In this document: piece after piece, positions 40,241 through 46,840 of the stretch
Position numbering within the stretch: position 1 is the stretch's first letter
Layout: each line of letters opens with the position of its first letter
Assembly: GCA_011959405.1 (NCBI GenBank)
Contig: BLLX01000007.1
Span: forward strand, 1-46,840
Source of the DNA: Muribaculaceae bacterium
Lineage (GTDB): Bacteria > Bacteroidota > Bacteroidia > Bacteroidales > Muribaculaceae
Length of the DNA stretch: 46,840 nt
Direction: 5' to 3'
The notes under the pieces: model-generated
Databases searched by the model: none
The model's input: the letters and a program-made list of their open reading frames with translations, nothing else
Told to the model about the DNA's origin: nothing
Made by a program: the position numbers and the translations under genes

Positions 40241-41398
40241 ATGATAAAGAAACTGTTGATATTAGTTGCTTGGGCGCTTGTCGGCGTGGTTGTCGGGTTG
40301 GTGCTGGCCATGACGGGCATAGCGGTTTTCACTGATATGACTTTCGGAGAGTTTGTCAGGCTGCTTGTCTCGCTGAACCCGGGAGAAGTCTTTGCCGCGG
40401 CTCTGTCAGGTGTGGCGGCTCTGATAGTGGCGGTGCCTGTGCTGGCGCTTGTGCATGAGACCGGACATTTGGTGTGCGGGCTGCTTTCGGGCTATCGTTT
40501 TGTGTCGTTCCGTATTTTCAGTTTCACCGTGATCAGAGACCACGGGCACCTGAGAGTGAAGCGGTTTGCCATATCCGGCACGGGAGGGCAGTGTCTGCTC
40601 GCTCCTCCTGATGTGCCGGACGGGAGGATTCCGACGGTGTGGTATAACCTTGGCGGAGTGTTGGCCAATGTGGCTGTCCTGCTCATTCTGCTTCCGTTTC
40701 TGTGGGCCGTATCGGATCCTTTTGCCGAGGTGTTTCTGACGGTTTTTCTGCTTGTTGACCTGTTTTTTATTCTGATCAACGGTGTGCCGATGCGGATGGG
40801 CGGCATTGCCAACGATGCTAACAACGCGCTTATGCTGCGCCGTGACGCAAGGAGCCTGGGGGCCTTGGCCGTTCAGCTCAGGGCCAATGCTCTGGTGCAG
40901 GAGGGAGTGCGGCCGCGTGATATGCCGCTGAATTGGTTTGAGACGGAAGGCGACATTGATTACAGGAATCAGTTGCAGGTTGGTGTGGCGCTGATGAAAG
41001 CCGGTCGCCTGATTGACCTTGAGCAGTGGGACGACGCTTATTGGGAGCATGAGATGCTCTATGGCCATAAGGAGGAGATAATGCCGCTGTATGTCCGCGA
41101 GATCGAGTGCGAGCTGCTGTTTCTGGCTCTTGTGACGGGCCGTATGGCTCAGGCCCGCGAACTTTATGGCTCGGACTCTCTGAGGAGTTATATCGGAAAT
41201 TACCGCCGGATCATGTCGTCAAAGGAACGTCTGCTCTTTGCTGTGGCTCTGTTTATGGAGGAAGATCACGGCAAGGCGGCAGGAATATTAGATCAAGTCG
41301 GCAGCTACCGGAATGATTATCTGATGCAGGGTGAGGTGAAAAGTGATCTGGCGATTATGGAAAGTCTGCTTGCGAATGTTAAAAAACGGCATGGGTAA
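40241..41398 (+). CDS. M50-like (site-2-protease type) membrane metallopeptidase
   Basis: A 385-residue membrane protein. Helices are seen near 4-30, 50-72 and 150-195. The zinc motif HETGH (His72, Glu73, His76) lies at the end of a helix (ALVHETGHLVCGLLSGYRFVSFRIFSF). The partner motif NGVPMRMGGIANDANNA replaces the classical NxxPxxxLDG and could supply the third zinc ligand (Asn/Asp). The C-terminal half is helical and soluble, rich in charged residues. S2P-type enzymes cleave membrane proteins such as anti-sigma factors; no substrate gene is adjacent. The closest look-alikes I recall are uncharacterised M50 proteins. Own promoter. Confidence 0.82.
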   Translation: MIKKLLILVAWALVGVVVGLVLAMTGIAVFTDMTFGEFVRLLVSLNPGEVFAAALSGVAALIVAVPVLALVHETGHLVCGLLSGYRFVSFRIFSFTVIRDHGHLRVKRFAISGTGGQCLLAPPDVPDGRIPTVWYNLGGVLANVAVLLILLPFLWAVSDPFAEVFLTVFLLVDLFFILINGVPMRMGGIANDANNALMLRRDARSLGALAVQLRANALVQEGVRPRDMPLNWFETEGDIDYRNQLQVGVALMKAGRLIDLEQWDDAYWEHEMLYGHKEEIMPLYVREIECELLFLALVTGRMAQARELYGSDSLRSYIGNYRRIMSSKERLLFAVALFMEEDHGKAAGILDQVGSYRNDYLMQGEVKSDLAIMESLLANVKKRHG

Positions 41399-41442
41399 TC
41401 ATAATGTGTCAGTGGCGTAATAAAAATGTAACATTGATGCCG

Positions 41443-41450
41443 TATCTTTG
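41443..41450 (+). promoter_or_regulatory. -7-like box in the M50-neuC gap
   Basis: TATCTTTG with no clear -33 partner (nearest TTG is 6 bases away). It lies about 100 bases before a hairpin terminator, so it might start a short RNA. Confidence 0.3.
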
Positions 41451-41549
41451 CAATGTACTCCTCGTCGGGTAATATACCAATCGTTATTCTTTGACTTAAA
41501 AGTCTGTCAAAAAAACACTATTCAAAGTAATCATTATCACATTCATTAT

Positions 41550-41588
41550 AAAGCGGACCGTCGTGTTGATGGACCGCTTTGTTTATTT
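41550..41588 (+). terminator. Hairpin terminator before neuC
   Basis: AAAGCGG (41550-41556) pairs with CCGCTTT (41574-41580), extendable by GACC/GGAC-type pairs with one mismatch, followed by GTTTATTT. It could end the M50 transcript or a short RNA from 41443. Confidence 0.6.
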
Positions 41589-41609
41589 GGAGGTAAATCG
41601 TTAACTTTG
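41578..41609 (+). promoter_or_regulatory. Promoter of the neuC-neuA-CBS-obg genes
   Basis: TTTG at 41578-41581, 20 bases, TAACTTTG at 41602-41609. The ATG of the epimerase gene is 26 bases further. The -33 element overlaps the end of the terminator stem. Confidence 0.65.
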
Positions 41610-41635
41610 TCCTCATAATAAACCTGACCGCAATT

Positions 41636-42787
41636 ATGCCGCGCAAAATACTGATAGCTACGTCGACCCGTGCTGACTGGGGGCTTCTTTCCCCGGTGGC
41701 CCGTATGCTTGCCGATATGGCCGGAATCGAAGTGAAGGTCATGGCCACCAATATGCATCTGGATCCGGTGCGGGGCAACACGCTCGATGAGATCCGTGGC
41801 GACGGGTTTGAGCCGGTGGCGGCGTATATGCCCACCGGATATGCAACCGGAGCCGATGCCGCCCGGGCCATGGCCGACGGAGCGCGCAGTGCCGCCGACG
41901 TGATTGAGGGCGAATCGCCTGACATTGTAGTGGTGCTTGGCGACAGGTTTGAGATACTCGGGATTGCCGCCGTCGCCAACGTGATGAGAGTGCCTGTGGT
42001 CCATATTTCCGGTGGAGAGGTGACCGAAGGCGCTTTTGACGATAATTTCCGCCATGCCGTCACCAAACTCTCGGCGCTGCATCTTGTATCTACGGCTGAC
42101 TATCGCCGGCGCGTGATCCAGCTTGGCGAGGAGCCGGACCGTGTGATCGACACCGGCGCTCTCGGGGTGGCCAACGTGATGGAGGATACCGGACTGACCG
42201 TCGGTGAGCTTGAAGCTGACATAGATTTCCATTTTTTTCCTGTGTCTCTGCTGGTCACTCTGCACCCGGCCACTCTGTCGGATATTCCTGCCAGAGAGTC
42301 GGTGTCCCATCTGCTGGCGGCGCTTGACCGTTTTCCGGATATAAACCTCCTGTTCACCTATCCCAATAACGATCCGGAGGGAGAAGAGATAATACGGGCC
42401 ATAGACGCCTATGCCGCGGCTGACCGTGCAGGGCGTGTCAGGGTGGTCCCATCGCTCGGACGTCGCCGCTATCACACGGCGCTTCGCGGTGTAAGCGCCG
42501 TGGTCGGCAACAGCAGTTCCGGCATCATGGAAGTGCCGTCGGCCGGCATACCCACCGTTGACATAGGCATCCGTCAGCGCGGACGCCTTTCGCCTGCCAG
42601 TGTGATCCATTGCGATGACTCGGCCGATGCTATCGCCGCAGCCATAGCCCGCGCGCTTGAAACCGACTGCTCCGGCATGGCCAATCCGTATTACAAGCCC
42701 GACACTGTCAAACTCATTGCCGACGCCATAGCCTATACGCCGATGAAGCTGTTGCGCCGGCCGAAACGCTTTTATGACCTGTCATGA
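41636..42787 (+). CDS. neuC: Hydrolysing UDP/GDP-GlcNAc 2-epimerase (NeuC/LegG-like)
   Basis: A 383-residue GT-B-fold epimerase that should convert a nucleotide-GlcNAc (or diamino variant) to free ManNAc-type sugar, the first committed step to nonulosonic acids. Starts KILIATSTRADWGLLSPVARML; VVVLGDRFEILGIA, HISGGEVTEGAFDDNFRHAVTKLS and VVGNSSSGIMEVPSAGIPTVDIG are family hallmarks. NeuC and LegG cannot be separated by eye; the CBS-nucleotidyltransferase neighbour favours the LegG (GDP-linked) route. It overlaps neuA by ATGA. Confidence 0.92.
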   Translation: MPRKILIATSTRADWGLLSPVARMLADMAGIEVKVMATNMHLDPVRGNTLDEIRGDGFEPVAAYMPTGYATGADAARAMADGARSAADVIEGESPDIVVVLGDRFEILGIAAVANVMRVPVVHISGGEVTEGAFDDNFRHAVTKLSALHLVSTADYRRRVIQLGEEPDRVIDTGALGVANVMEDTGLTVGELEADIDFHFFPVSLLVTLHPATLSDIPARESVSHLLAALDRFPDINLLFTYPNNDPEGEEIIRAIDAYAAADRAGRVRVVPSLGRRRYHTALRGVSAVVGNSSSGIMEVPSAGIPTVDIGIRQRGRLSPASVIHCDDSADAIAAAIARALETDCSGMANPYYKPDTVKLIADAIAYTPMKLLRRPKRFYDLS

Positions 42788-43476
42788 CACCGCTTTTCAT
42801 CATACCCGCCCGCGGCGGCAGCAAATCCATTCCCGGCAAAAACATCAAACCGCTGTGCGGCAAGCCGCTGATAGCCTATTCGATCGAGTCGGCTCTGGCG
42901 CTGGTTCCGCAGAGCCGTGTCATAGTCACGACCGACTCTGACGATATTGCCGCCTGTGCCCGGAAATATGGCGTCGACAACCCTTATATGCGGCCGGAAT
43001 CACTGGCTTCCGACACAGCAGGCTCCCGCGAGGTCATGCTCGACGCTATGGACGAAGCCGCAAGACGTGGTGTTGATTTCGACTGCGTGGTGCTGCTTCA
43101 GCCCACGTCACCGCTGCGCACCGTGGCCGACATACAGGCTGCTCTTGACGCGTATGCTCCGTCGGTCGACATGGCCGTGACAGTTGCTTCGGCAAGCTGC
43201 AATCCATATTATGACTGTTTTGAGACCGGCGCCGACGGATTTCTCAGGGTGAGCAAGGGCGAGGGGCTTCTAACCCGTCGCCAGCAGGCTCCTCCGGCAT
43301 GGCAGTATAACGGCGCCGTATATGTGATAAATCCCGGGTCGCTTCGCCGCTATGCCATGGGCGCCTTTCCCAAAAGGGTGGGGGTGGAAATGCCGCGAGA
43401 GCGGAGCATCGACATCGATTCGCCTACGGACTGGATTGTGGCCGAAGCGCTGATGGGAAACCGCAGGGGCGGATAA
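42784..43476 (+). CDS. neuA: CMP-nonulosonate cytidylyltransferase (NeuA/LegF-like)
   Basis: A 230-residue enzyme activating a sialic- or legionaminic-type sugar with CTP. The P-loop-like IPARGGSKSIPGKNIKPLCGKPLI, TTDSDDIA, LLQPTSPLRT and the C-terminal ERSIDIDSPTDW are diagnostic. Start overlaps the neuC stop (ATGA). The length suits a single-domain synthetase. The substrate is unknown because no synthase (NeuB/LegI) lies in the window. Confidence 0.93.
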   Translation: MTPLFIIPARGGSKSIPGKNIKPLCGKPLIAYSIESALALVPQSRVIVTTDSDDIAACARKYGVDNPYMRPESLASDTAGSREVMLDAMDEAARRGVDFDCVVLLQPTSPLRTVADIQAALDAYAPSVDMAVTVASASCNPYYDCFETGADGFLRVSKGEGLLTRRQQAPPAWQYNGAVYVINPGSLRRYAMGAFPKRVGVEMPRERSIDIDSPTDWIVAEALMGNRRGG

Positions 43477-43494
43477 CACGTTGTAGGAGTATAT

Positions 43495-44559
43495 ATGCTG
43501 ACAAAGATGACAGGACATGATTTGCCCGACAGGCACATAATATCTTCAGATGCCTCGCTCCGGGTGGCGCTGGAGACGCTCAACAGTCTCTCCGGAGAAG
43601 TGATGACGCTGCTGGTCACCGATTCCGGCGGCAGAATGGTGGGGACCCTTACCGACGGGGATGTGCGCAGGGCGCTGCTTGCGGGAGTCACACTGGACCG
43701 GCCGGTGGAGAGTGCCATGCACCGTGCTTTCCGCTCCGTGCGGCAGGAATCGGATCCGGCCGACATCAGGCGCATCCGTGAAAGCGGCATATCTTTGCTT
43801 CCGGTTCTGGATGCGGACGGACGCATAGTTTCGGTCATCGACCTGCGCAGGCAGACTACCCGACTGCCTGTAAGGGCCGTGCTCATGGCCGGCGGCCGTG
43901 GCGAACGCCTGCGCCCGCTCACCGACTCTGTGCCCAAGCCGCTGCTGCGGGTAGCCGACAGGTGCATAATCGACATCAACATAGAGTCTCTGCAGCGGTG
44001 CGGCATTGAAGACATTACGGTGACGGTGCGCTATCTGGCCGAGCAGATCGAACGTCATTTCAGCTCCACGCCGGTGAAATGCATTCGTGAAGACGAGCCG
44101 CTCGGCACCATAGGTGCGCTCTCGCTGCTTCCCGCAGTCGATCCGCAGGCGTCGACCCTGCTGATGAACAGTGACCTGTTCACCTCCATATCATTTGAAG
44201 AATTCTATCTGCGCCATATCGAAACCGGTGCGGATATAACGATAGCCACAGTGCCCCACACCGTAAGCATTCCGTTTGCCATCCTTTCCGTCGATGGCGA
44301 CAGGGTGACCGGCATAGAGGAAAAACCCACATATACCCACTATGCCAATGCCGGCATTTATCTGATCCGCAACAGTCTGGTCAATGATATGCCGCAACAT
44401 CGGCTCGATGCTCCCGATTTCATTGCCGGAGCTATCGGGGCGGGTGCGAAAGTGAGCTATTTCCCAATTTCCGGCACATGGCTCGATATCGGCACGCCTG
44501 CCGATTTCCGCCAGGCGTGCGAGGTGATGCGCCATCACCGCAACCTTTCTCCTCTGTAA
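43495..44559 (+). CDS. CBS-domain nucleotidyltransferase (PtmE-like)
   Basis: A 354-residue fusion. Residues 1-120 form a CBS pair (ISSDASLRVALETLNSL, GTLTDGDVRRALL, ISLLPVLDADGRIVSVIDL). From about 128 a sugar-phosphate nucleotidyltransferase follows: VLMAGGRGERLRPLTDSVPKPLL, EDEPLGTIGALSLL, LLMNSDLF, then IEEKPTYTHYANAGIYLI. In Campylobacter the same architecture, PtmE, is the glucosamine-1-P guanylyltransferase opening the legionaminic acid pathway. That role here is inference from architecture and neighbours. 18 bases after neuA; 30 bases before obg without a promoter in between. Confidence 0.85.
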   Translation: MLTKMTGHDLPDRHIISSDASLRVALETLNSLSGEVMTLLVTDSGGRMVGTLTDGDVRRALLAGVTLDRPVESAMHRAFRSVRQESDPADIRRIRESGISLLPVLDADGRIVSVIDLRRQTTRLPVRAVLMAGGRGERLRPLTDSVPKPLLRVADRCIIDINIESLQRCGIEDITVTVRYLAEQIERHFSSTPVKCIREDEPLGTIGALSLLPAVDPQASTLLMNSDLFTSISFEEFYLRHIETGADITIATVPHTVSIPFAILSVDGDRVTGIEEKPTYTHYANAGIYLIRNSLVNDMPQHRLDAPDFIAGAIGAGAKVSYFPISGTWLDIGTPADFRQACEVMRHHRNLSPL

Positions 44560-44589
44560 ATTAAAAACCTAAAAAACTACAAACCAGCA

Positions 44590-45762
44590 ATGGCCGATTC
44601 AAATTTCATAGACTACGTTAAGATACAATGCCGTTCAGGCAAAGGCGGAGCAGGCTCGCGCCACTTCCACCGTGCCAAATATGTGCCTAAAGGAGGTCCG
44701 GACGGCGGCGACGGCGGCCGCGGCGGCCATGTGATCCTCCGCGGCAACCGCAATATGTGGACTCTGCTTCCGCTCAGATACCGCCGTCATGTTTTCGCCA
44801 CAAACGGACAGAGTGGCGGTGCGGGACGCTCGTTCGGCAAGGACGGGGAGGACGCGCTGATAGAAGTGCCGTGCGGCACAGTGGTGTTTGATGCGGAAAC
44901 CGGAGAATATCTCACAGAAGTGACCGACGACGGTCAGGAGATAAAGCTGCTCCGCGGTGGTCGCGGCGGTCTGGGCAACTGGCATTTCGCCACAGCCACC
45001 AACCGCACTCCGCGCTATGCGCAGCCCGGTGAGCCGGCTATTGAAAAGACGGTGATTCTTGAACTTAAACTGCTGGCAGACGTGGGTCTGGTGGGCTTCC
45101 CCAATGCCGGTAAATCCACTCTGCTGTCGGCTGTGAGCGCCGCGCGTCCGAAAATCGCCGACTATCCTTTCACCACCATGGAGCCGCAGCTCGGCATCGT
45201 GAGCTATCGCGACAACCGCTCCTTTGTCATGGCCGACATACCGGGCATTATCGAGGGGGCGAGCGAGGGACGCGGACTTGGCCTGCGTTTTCTGCGTCAT
45301 ATCGAGCGCAATGCCGTGCTGCTGTTTATGGTGCCGGCTGATTCGGACGACATCATGGCCGAGTATGAGGTGCTGCTCAACGAGCTTCGGGAGTTCAATC
45401 CCGACCTGATGGATAAGCCGCGTGTGCTTGCCATCTCCAAGTCAGACATGCTTGACGATGAGCTGATAGCTGAAATCGAAGAGACTCTGCCGGAAGATCT
45501 GCCGCATGTGTTCATTTCCGCTGTGACAGGCATGGGGCTTATGCCGCTCAAAGACATGCTGTGGCGCGAAATCACGTCCGATGCCAACCGGCTTGCCACA
45601 TCGTCGATCACCCACCGCCCGCTTGACGGACATCACCGCGTCACGGAGGAGGATGAATTTATATTCGAACCGGTTGCGGCCGCAGGTCCCGATGATGACG
45701 ACGAGCTGTATGACCCCGATGACGATTTCGATGAATTTGATTTCGAGGATACGGAAAACTGA
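44590..45762 (+). CDS. obg: Ribosome-assembly GTPase Obg/CgtA
   Basis: A 390-residue GTPase acting in 50S assembly and stress control. The glycine-rich Obg domain ([20 protein letters not shown], then [14 protein letters not shown]) is followed by the G domain with GFPNAGKST (about 168-176), [25 protein letters not shown] and SKSD. The C-terminal tail is very acidic ([20 protein letters not shown]), as in Bacteroidota, and the OCT domain of Gram-positives is missing. Probably co-transcribed with the nonulosonate genes. A stem-loop follows. Confidence 0.97.
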   Translation: MADSNFIDYVKIQCRSGKGGAGSRHFHRAKYVPKGGPDGGDGGRGGHVILRGNRNMWTLLPLRYRRHVFATNGQSGGAGRSFGKDGEDALIEVPCGTVVFDAETGEYLTEVTDDGQEIKLLRGGRGGLGNWHFATATNRTPRYAQPGEPAIEKTVILELKLLADVGLVGFPNAGKSTLLSAVSAARPKIADYPFTTMEPQLGIVSYRDNRSFVMADIPGIIEGASEGRGLGLRFLRHIERNAVLLFMVPADSDDIMAEYEVLLNELREFNPDLMDKPRVLAISKSDMLDDELIAEIEETLPEDLPHVFISAVTGMGLMPLKDMLWREITSDANRLATSSITHRPLDGHHRVTEEDEFIFEPVAAAGPDDDDELYDPDDDFDEFDFEDTEN

Positions 45763-45768
45763 ATAAAG

Positions 45769-45806
45769 CACAGGCGCGGACGACTTCAATGGTCTCTGCG
45801 CCTGTG
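45769..45806. terminator. Stem-loop between convergent obg and small minus-strand gene
   Basis: A perfect 9-bp stem, CACAGGCGC (45769-45777) with GCGCCTGTG (45798-45806), 20-base loop. T tracts are weak on both sides, so it may act in both directions or need other factors. Confidence 0.6.
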
Positions 45807-45833
45807 TGGTATTTGAGGAAGATGCGACCGGCG

Positions 45834-46310
45834 TCAGTGACGTAATCTGACAATGCGGTCGGCATCCACTTCCACCCCTTCGGGCACGATTGCCACCGTG
45901 ACGCGGCCTATGATCTCGTGCACGGGGCCTGTGGCGAAGAGAACAGAGACATTTCCGTCCATAGTCTCGGCGATAAATCCGCGGTCAATGCCCGTCACGC
46001 TCACTCCACCGGGAATTGCGGGGAGTATGTTGCCGGCTGACAGCATGCTCACCGGCCGGCCGTCGGCAAATGCCGCGCGGTTTTCGGGATTATCGGCCAG
46101 AACGAATGAGCGTACACGGTTTTCAGCCATCGAGAAGATCTCGTCGCAGACGGTCAGATTGAAGAATGCGGCCGGCATGCCCGGATTGGCGCTGAGCACT
46201 TCCGACAGGCGTCCGTCGGGGTCGCTGTCCACATTGAACGCGAGCACGGCGCCCGGCAGTGTCACCGCCCACGCCCGGTCGGACACCGGTATTGTCTTAA
46301 TTGTTGTCAT
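45834..46310 (-). CDS. Unrecognised small protein
   Basis: A 158-residue protein, likely cytoplasmic, no signal peptide or long helix. Starts at ATG 46310 (MTTIKTIPVSDRAWAV) within the end of the MBL-fold gene, 14 bases overlap; a TTG three codons earlier is also possible. It is beta-rich with AVLAFNVDSDPDGRLSEVL, VSVTGIDRGFIAETMDG and HEIIGRVTVAIVPEGVE. I do not recognise the family. Translational coupling to the hydrolase suggests a partner or accessory role. One cysteine (TVCDE). Confidence 0.7.
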   Translation of the reverse strand: MTTIKTIPVSDRAWAVTLPGAVLAFNVDSDPDGRLSEVLSANPGMPAAFFNLTVCDEIFSMAENRVRSFVLADNPENRAAFADGRPVSMLSAGNILPAIPGGVSVTGIDRGFIAETMDGNVSVLFATGPVHEIIGRVTVAIVPEGVEVDADRIVRLRH

Positions 46311-46840
46311 CTCTGTCAAACTGATCGGGAATGTGGATCACAAGGCCGTCGTAGGCCAGTTTCACGCCGTCGGGCAGACGGAGCGACGCTTCCGCATGAG
46401 GTCCCATGTCGTGGCTCATGTGAGTTATATATGCTATCCTGGGTTTCACTTCCGCAATTACTTCAAGGGCCTGCTGAAGGTTGAAGTGCGAGATATGGTC
46501 TTTGATGCGCAGGGCGTTGATCACAAGGGTGTCGATGCCGCGTATCAGCTCCAGCGTGGAGTCGGGTATCTTCTTGGCGTCGGTGATGTAGGCCAGATTG
46601 TCCATCTTGAATCCGACTATGGGCAGACGGTGGTGCATCACGGGCAGCGGCACCACCTCGAGGTCGGCCACAACAAAAGGTTTGGTGGAGATTTCGGTGA
46701 TGTTCAGCGCTGGCACTCCCGGGTAGGGTACCTCGGCGAAACAATAGGGCACCCTGTCGCGCAGGTCGCCGGCCACATCGGCGCGGCAGTATATCGGGAA
46801 GCCGTCGCCCATGGCGCAGTAAGGTCGCAGGTCGTCCACT
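46297..46840 (-). CDS. MBL-fold metallohydrolase, 5' part beyond the window
   Basis: About 180 C-terminal residues of a PhnP-like metallo-beta-lactamase-fold hydrolase. The window cuts just after the expected HxHxDH motif; DDLRPYCAMGDGFPIYC follows. Later ligands are VMHHRLPIVGFKMDNLAYITDAKKI and the terminal THMSHDMGPH. In PhnP-like enzymes these positions bind two metals; substrates are cyclic phosphodiesters, but many Bacteroidota members are uncharacterised. The apparent GTG at 46839 is internal, not a start. Overlaps the small gene downstream. Confidence 0.88.
   Translation of the reverse strand, partial: VDDLRPYCAMGDGFPIYCRADVAGDLRDRVPYCFAEVPYPGVPALNITEISTKPFVVADLEVVPLPVMHHRLPIVGFKMDNLAYITDAKKIPDSTLELIRGIDTLVINALRIKDHISHFNLQQALEVIAEVKPRIAYITHMSHDMGPHAEASLRLPDGVKLAYDGLVIHIPDQFDRDDNN

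Noticed and set aside
46297-46839. GTG at 46839 as start of the MBL-fold gene
   Set aside because: The sequence begins in the middle of the family, just after the expected HxHxDH motif, so the gene runs out of the window.

Overview
The window is a stretch of a Bacteroidota chromosome, most likely order Bacteroidales; a Muribaculaceae-type gut commensal is my best guess. The order call rests on four things: at least ten promoters of the Bacteroidota type (-33 TTG/TTTG, about 19-24 bases, -7 TAnnTTTG); lipoprotein signals ending in xTSC; families typical of this group (DUF4827, DUF6029, Omp28, PorW/SprE, a type IX secretion C-terminal domain); and 1269- and 1418-residue RpoB and RpoC. The family-level call is inference. 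No prophage, CRISPR array, plasmid gene or integrative element is visible. The one intact-ended mobile element is an IS at the left edge.

Layout. 1-1976: a GNAT acetyltransferase gene cut in two by a 1.43-kb ISAon1/ISL3-like IS with 18-base inverted repeats and a duplicated CTGATCA target. 2293-3039: a Bcp peroxidase meets a YgbA-like cysteine-rich protein tail to tail. 3225-6083: a large PorW/SprE-like TPR lipoprotein. 10059-6057 (minus): operon nrnA, DUF4827 lipoprotein, glmM, NlpC/P60 peptidase, linking nanoRNA recycling with cell-wall precursor synthesis and peptidoglycan cleavage. 13957-10157 (minus): operon tlpA, DUF6029 barrel, Omp28 lipoprotein, cysteine-rich secreted protein with a type IX-like sorting domain, closed by a strong terminator. 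14215-17503: polysaccharide export lipoprotein and BY-kinase/chain-length regulator. 19747-17541 (minus): an Ntn hydrolase coupled to a histidine acid (inositol-phosphate type) phosphatase. 19967-21568: ATP-dependent PEP carboxykinase. 21649-22562: a decayed acyltransferase-3 gene containing a 13-C tract and a TG repeat. 22706-25189: YqeY, serS, acyl-ACP thioesterase. 25518-26756: an MFS transporter.

26938-40088 is the information-processing block: tRNA-Thr(TGT), tRNA-Tyr, tRNA-Gly, tRNA-Thr(GGT), tuf, tRNA-Trp, secE, nusG, rplK, rplA, rplJ, rplL, rpoB, rpoC. The tRNA-tuf order is the same as the tufB operon of Escherichia coli, so this is an ancient, conserved arrangement. A near-perfect 13-bp hairpin lies between rplL and rpoB, and a terminator follows rpoC. 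40241-41398 is an M50-type membrane metalloprotease. 41636-45762 holds a NeuC-like epimerase, a NeuA-like CMP-sugar synthetase and a CBS-nucleotidyltransferase (a nonulosonic, possibly legionaminic, acid cassette without its synthase) running into the GTPase obg. The window ends with a minus-strand pair: a small unrecognised protein and a metallo-beta-lactamase-fold hydrolase cut by the right edge.

Nothing here is a clearly new defence or mobile system. The most promising leads are the TlpA-DUF6029-Omp28-cargo operon, the synthase-less nonulosonate cassette joined to obg, the acyltransferase relic with its simple repeats, the rplL-rpoB hairpin, and two promoters placed so close to their start codons that the mRNAs should be almost leaderless.
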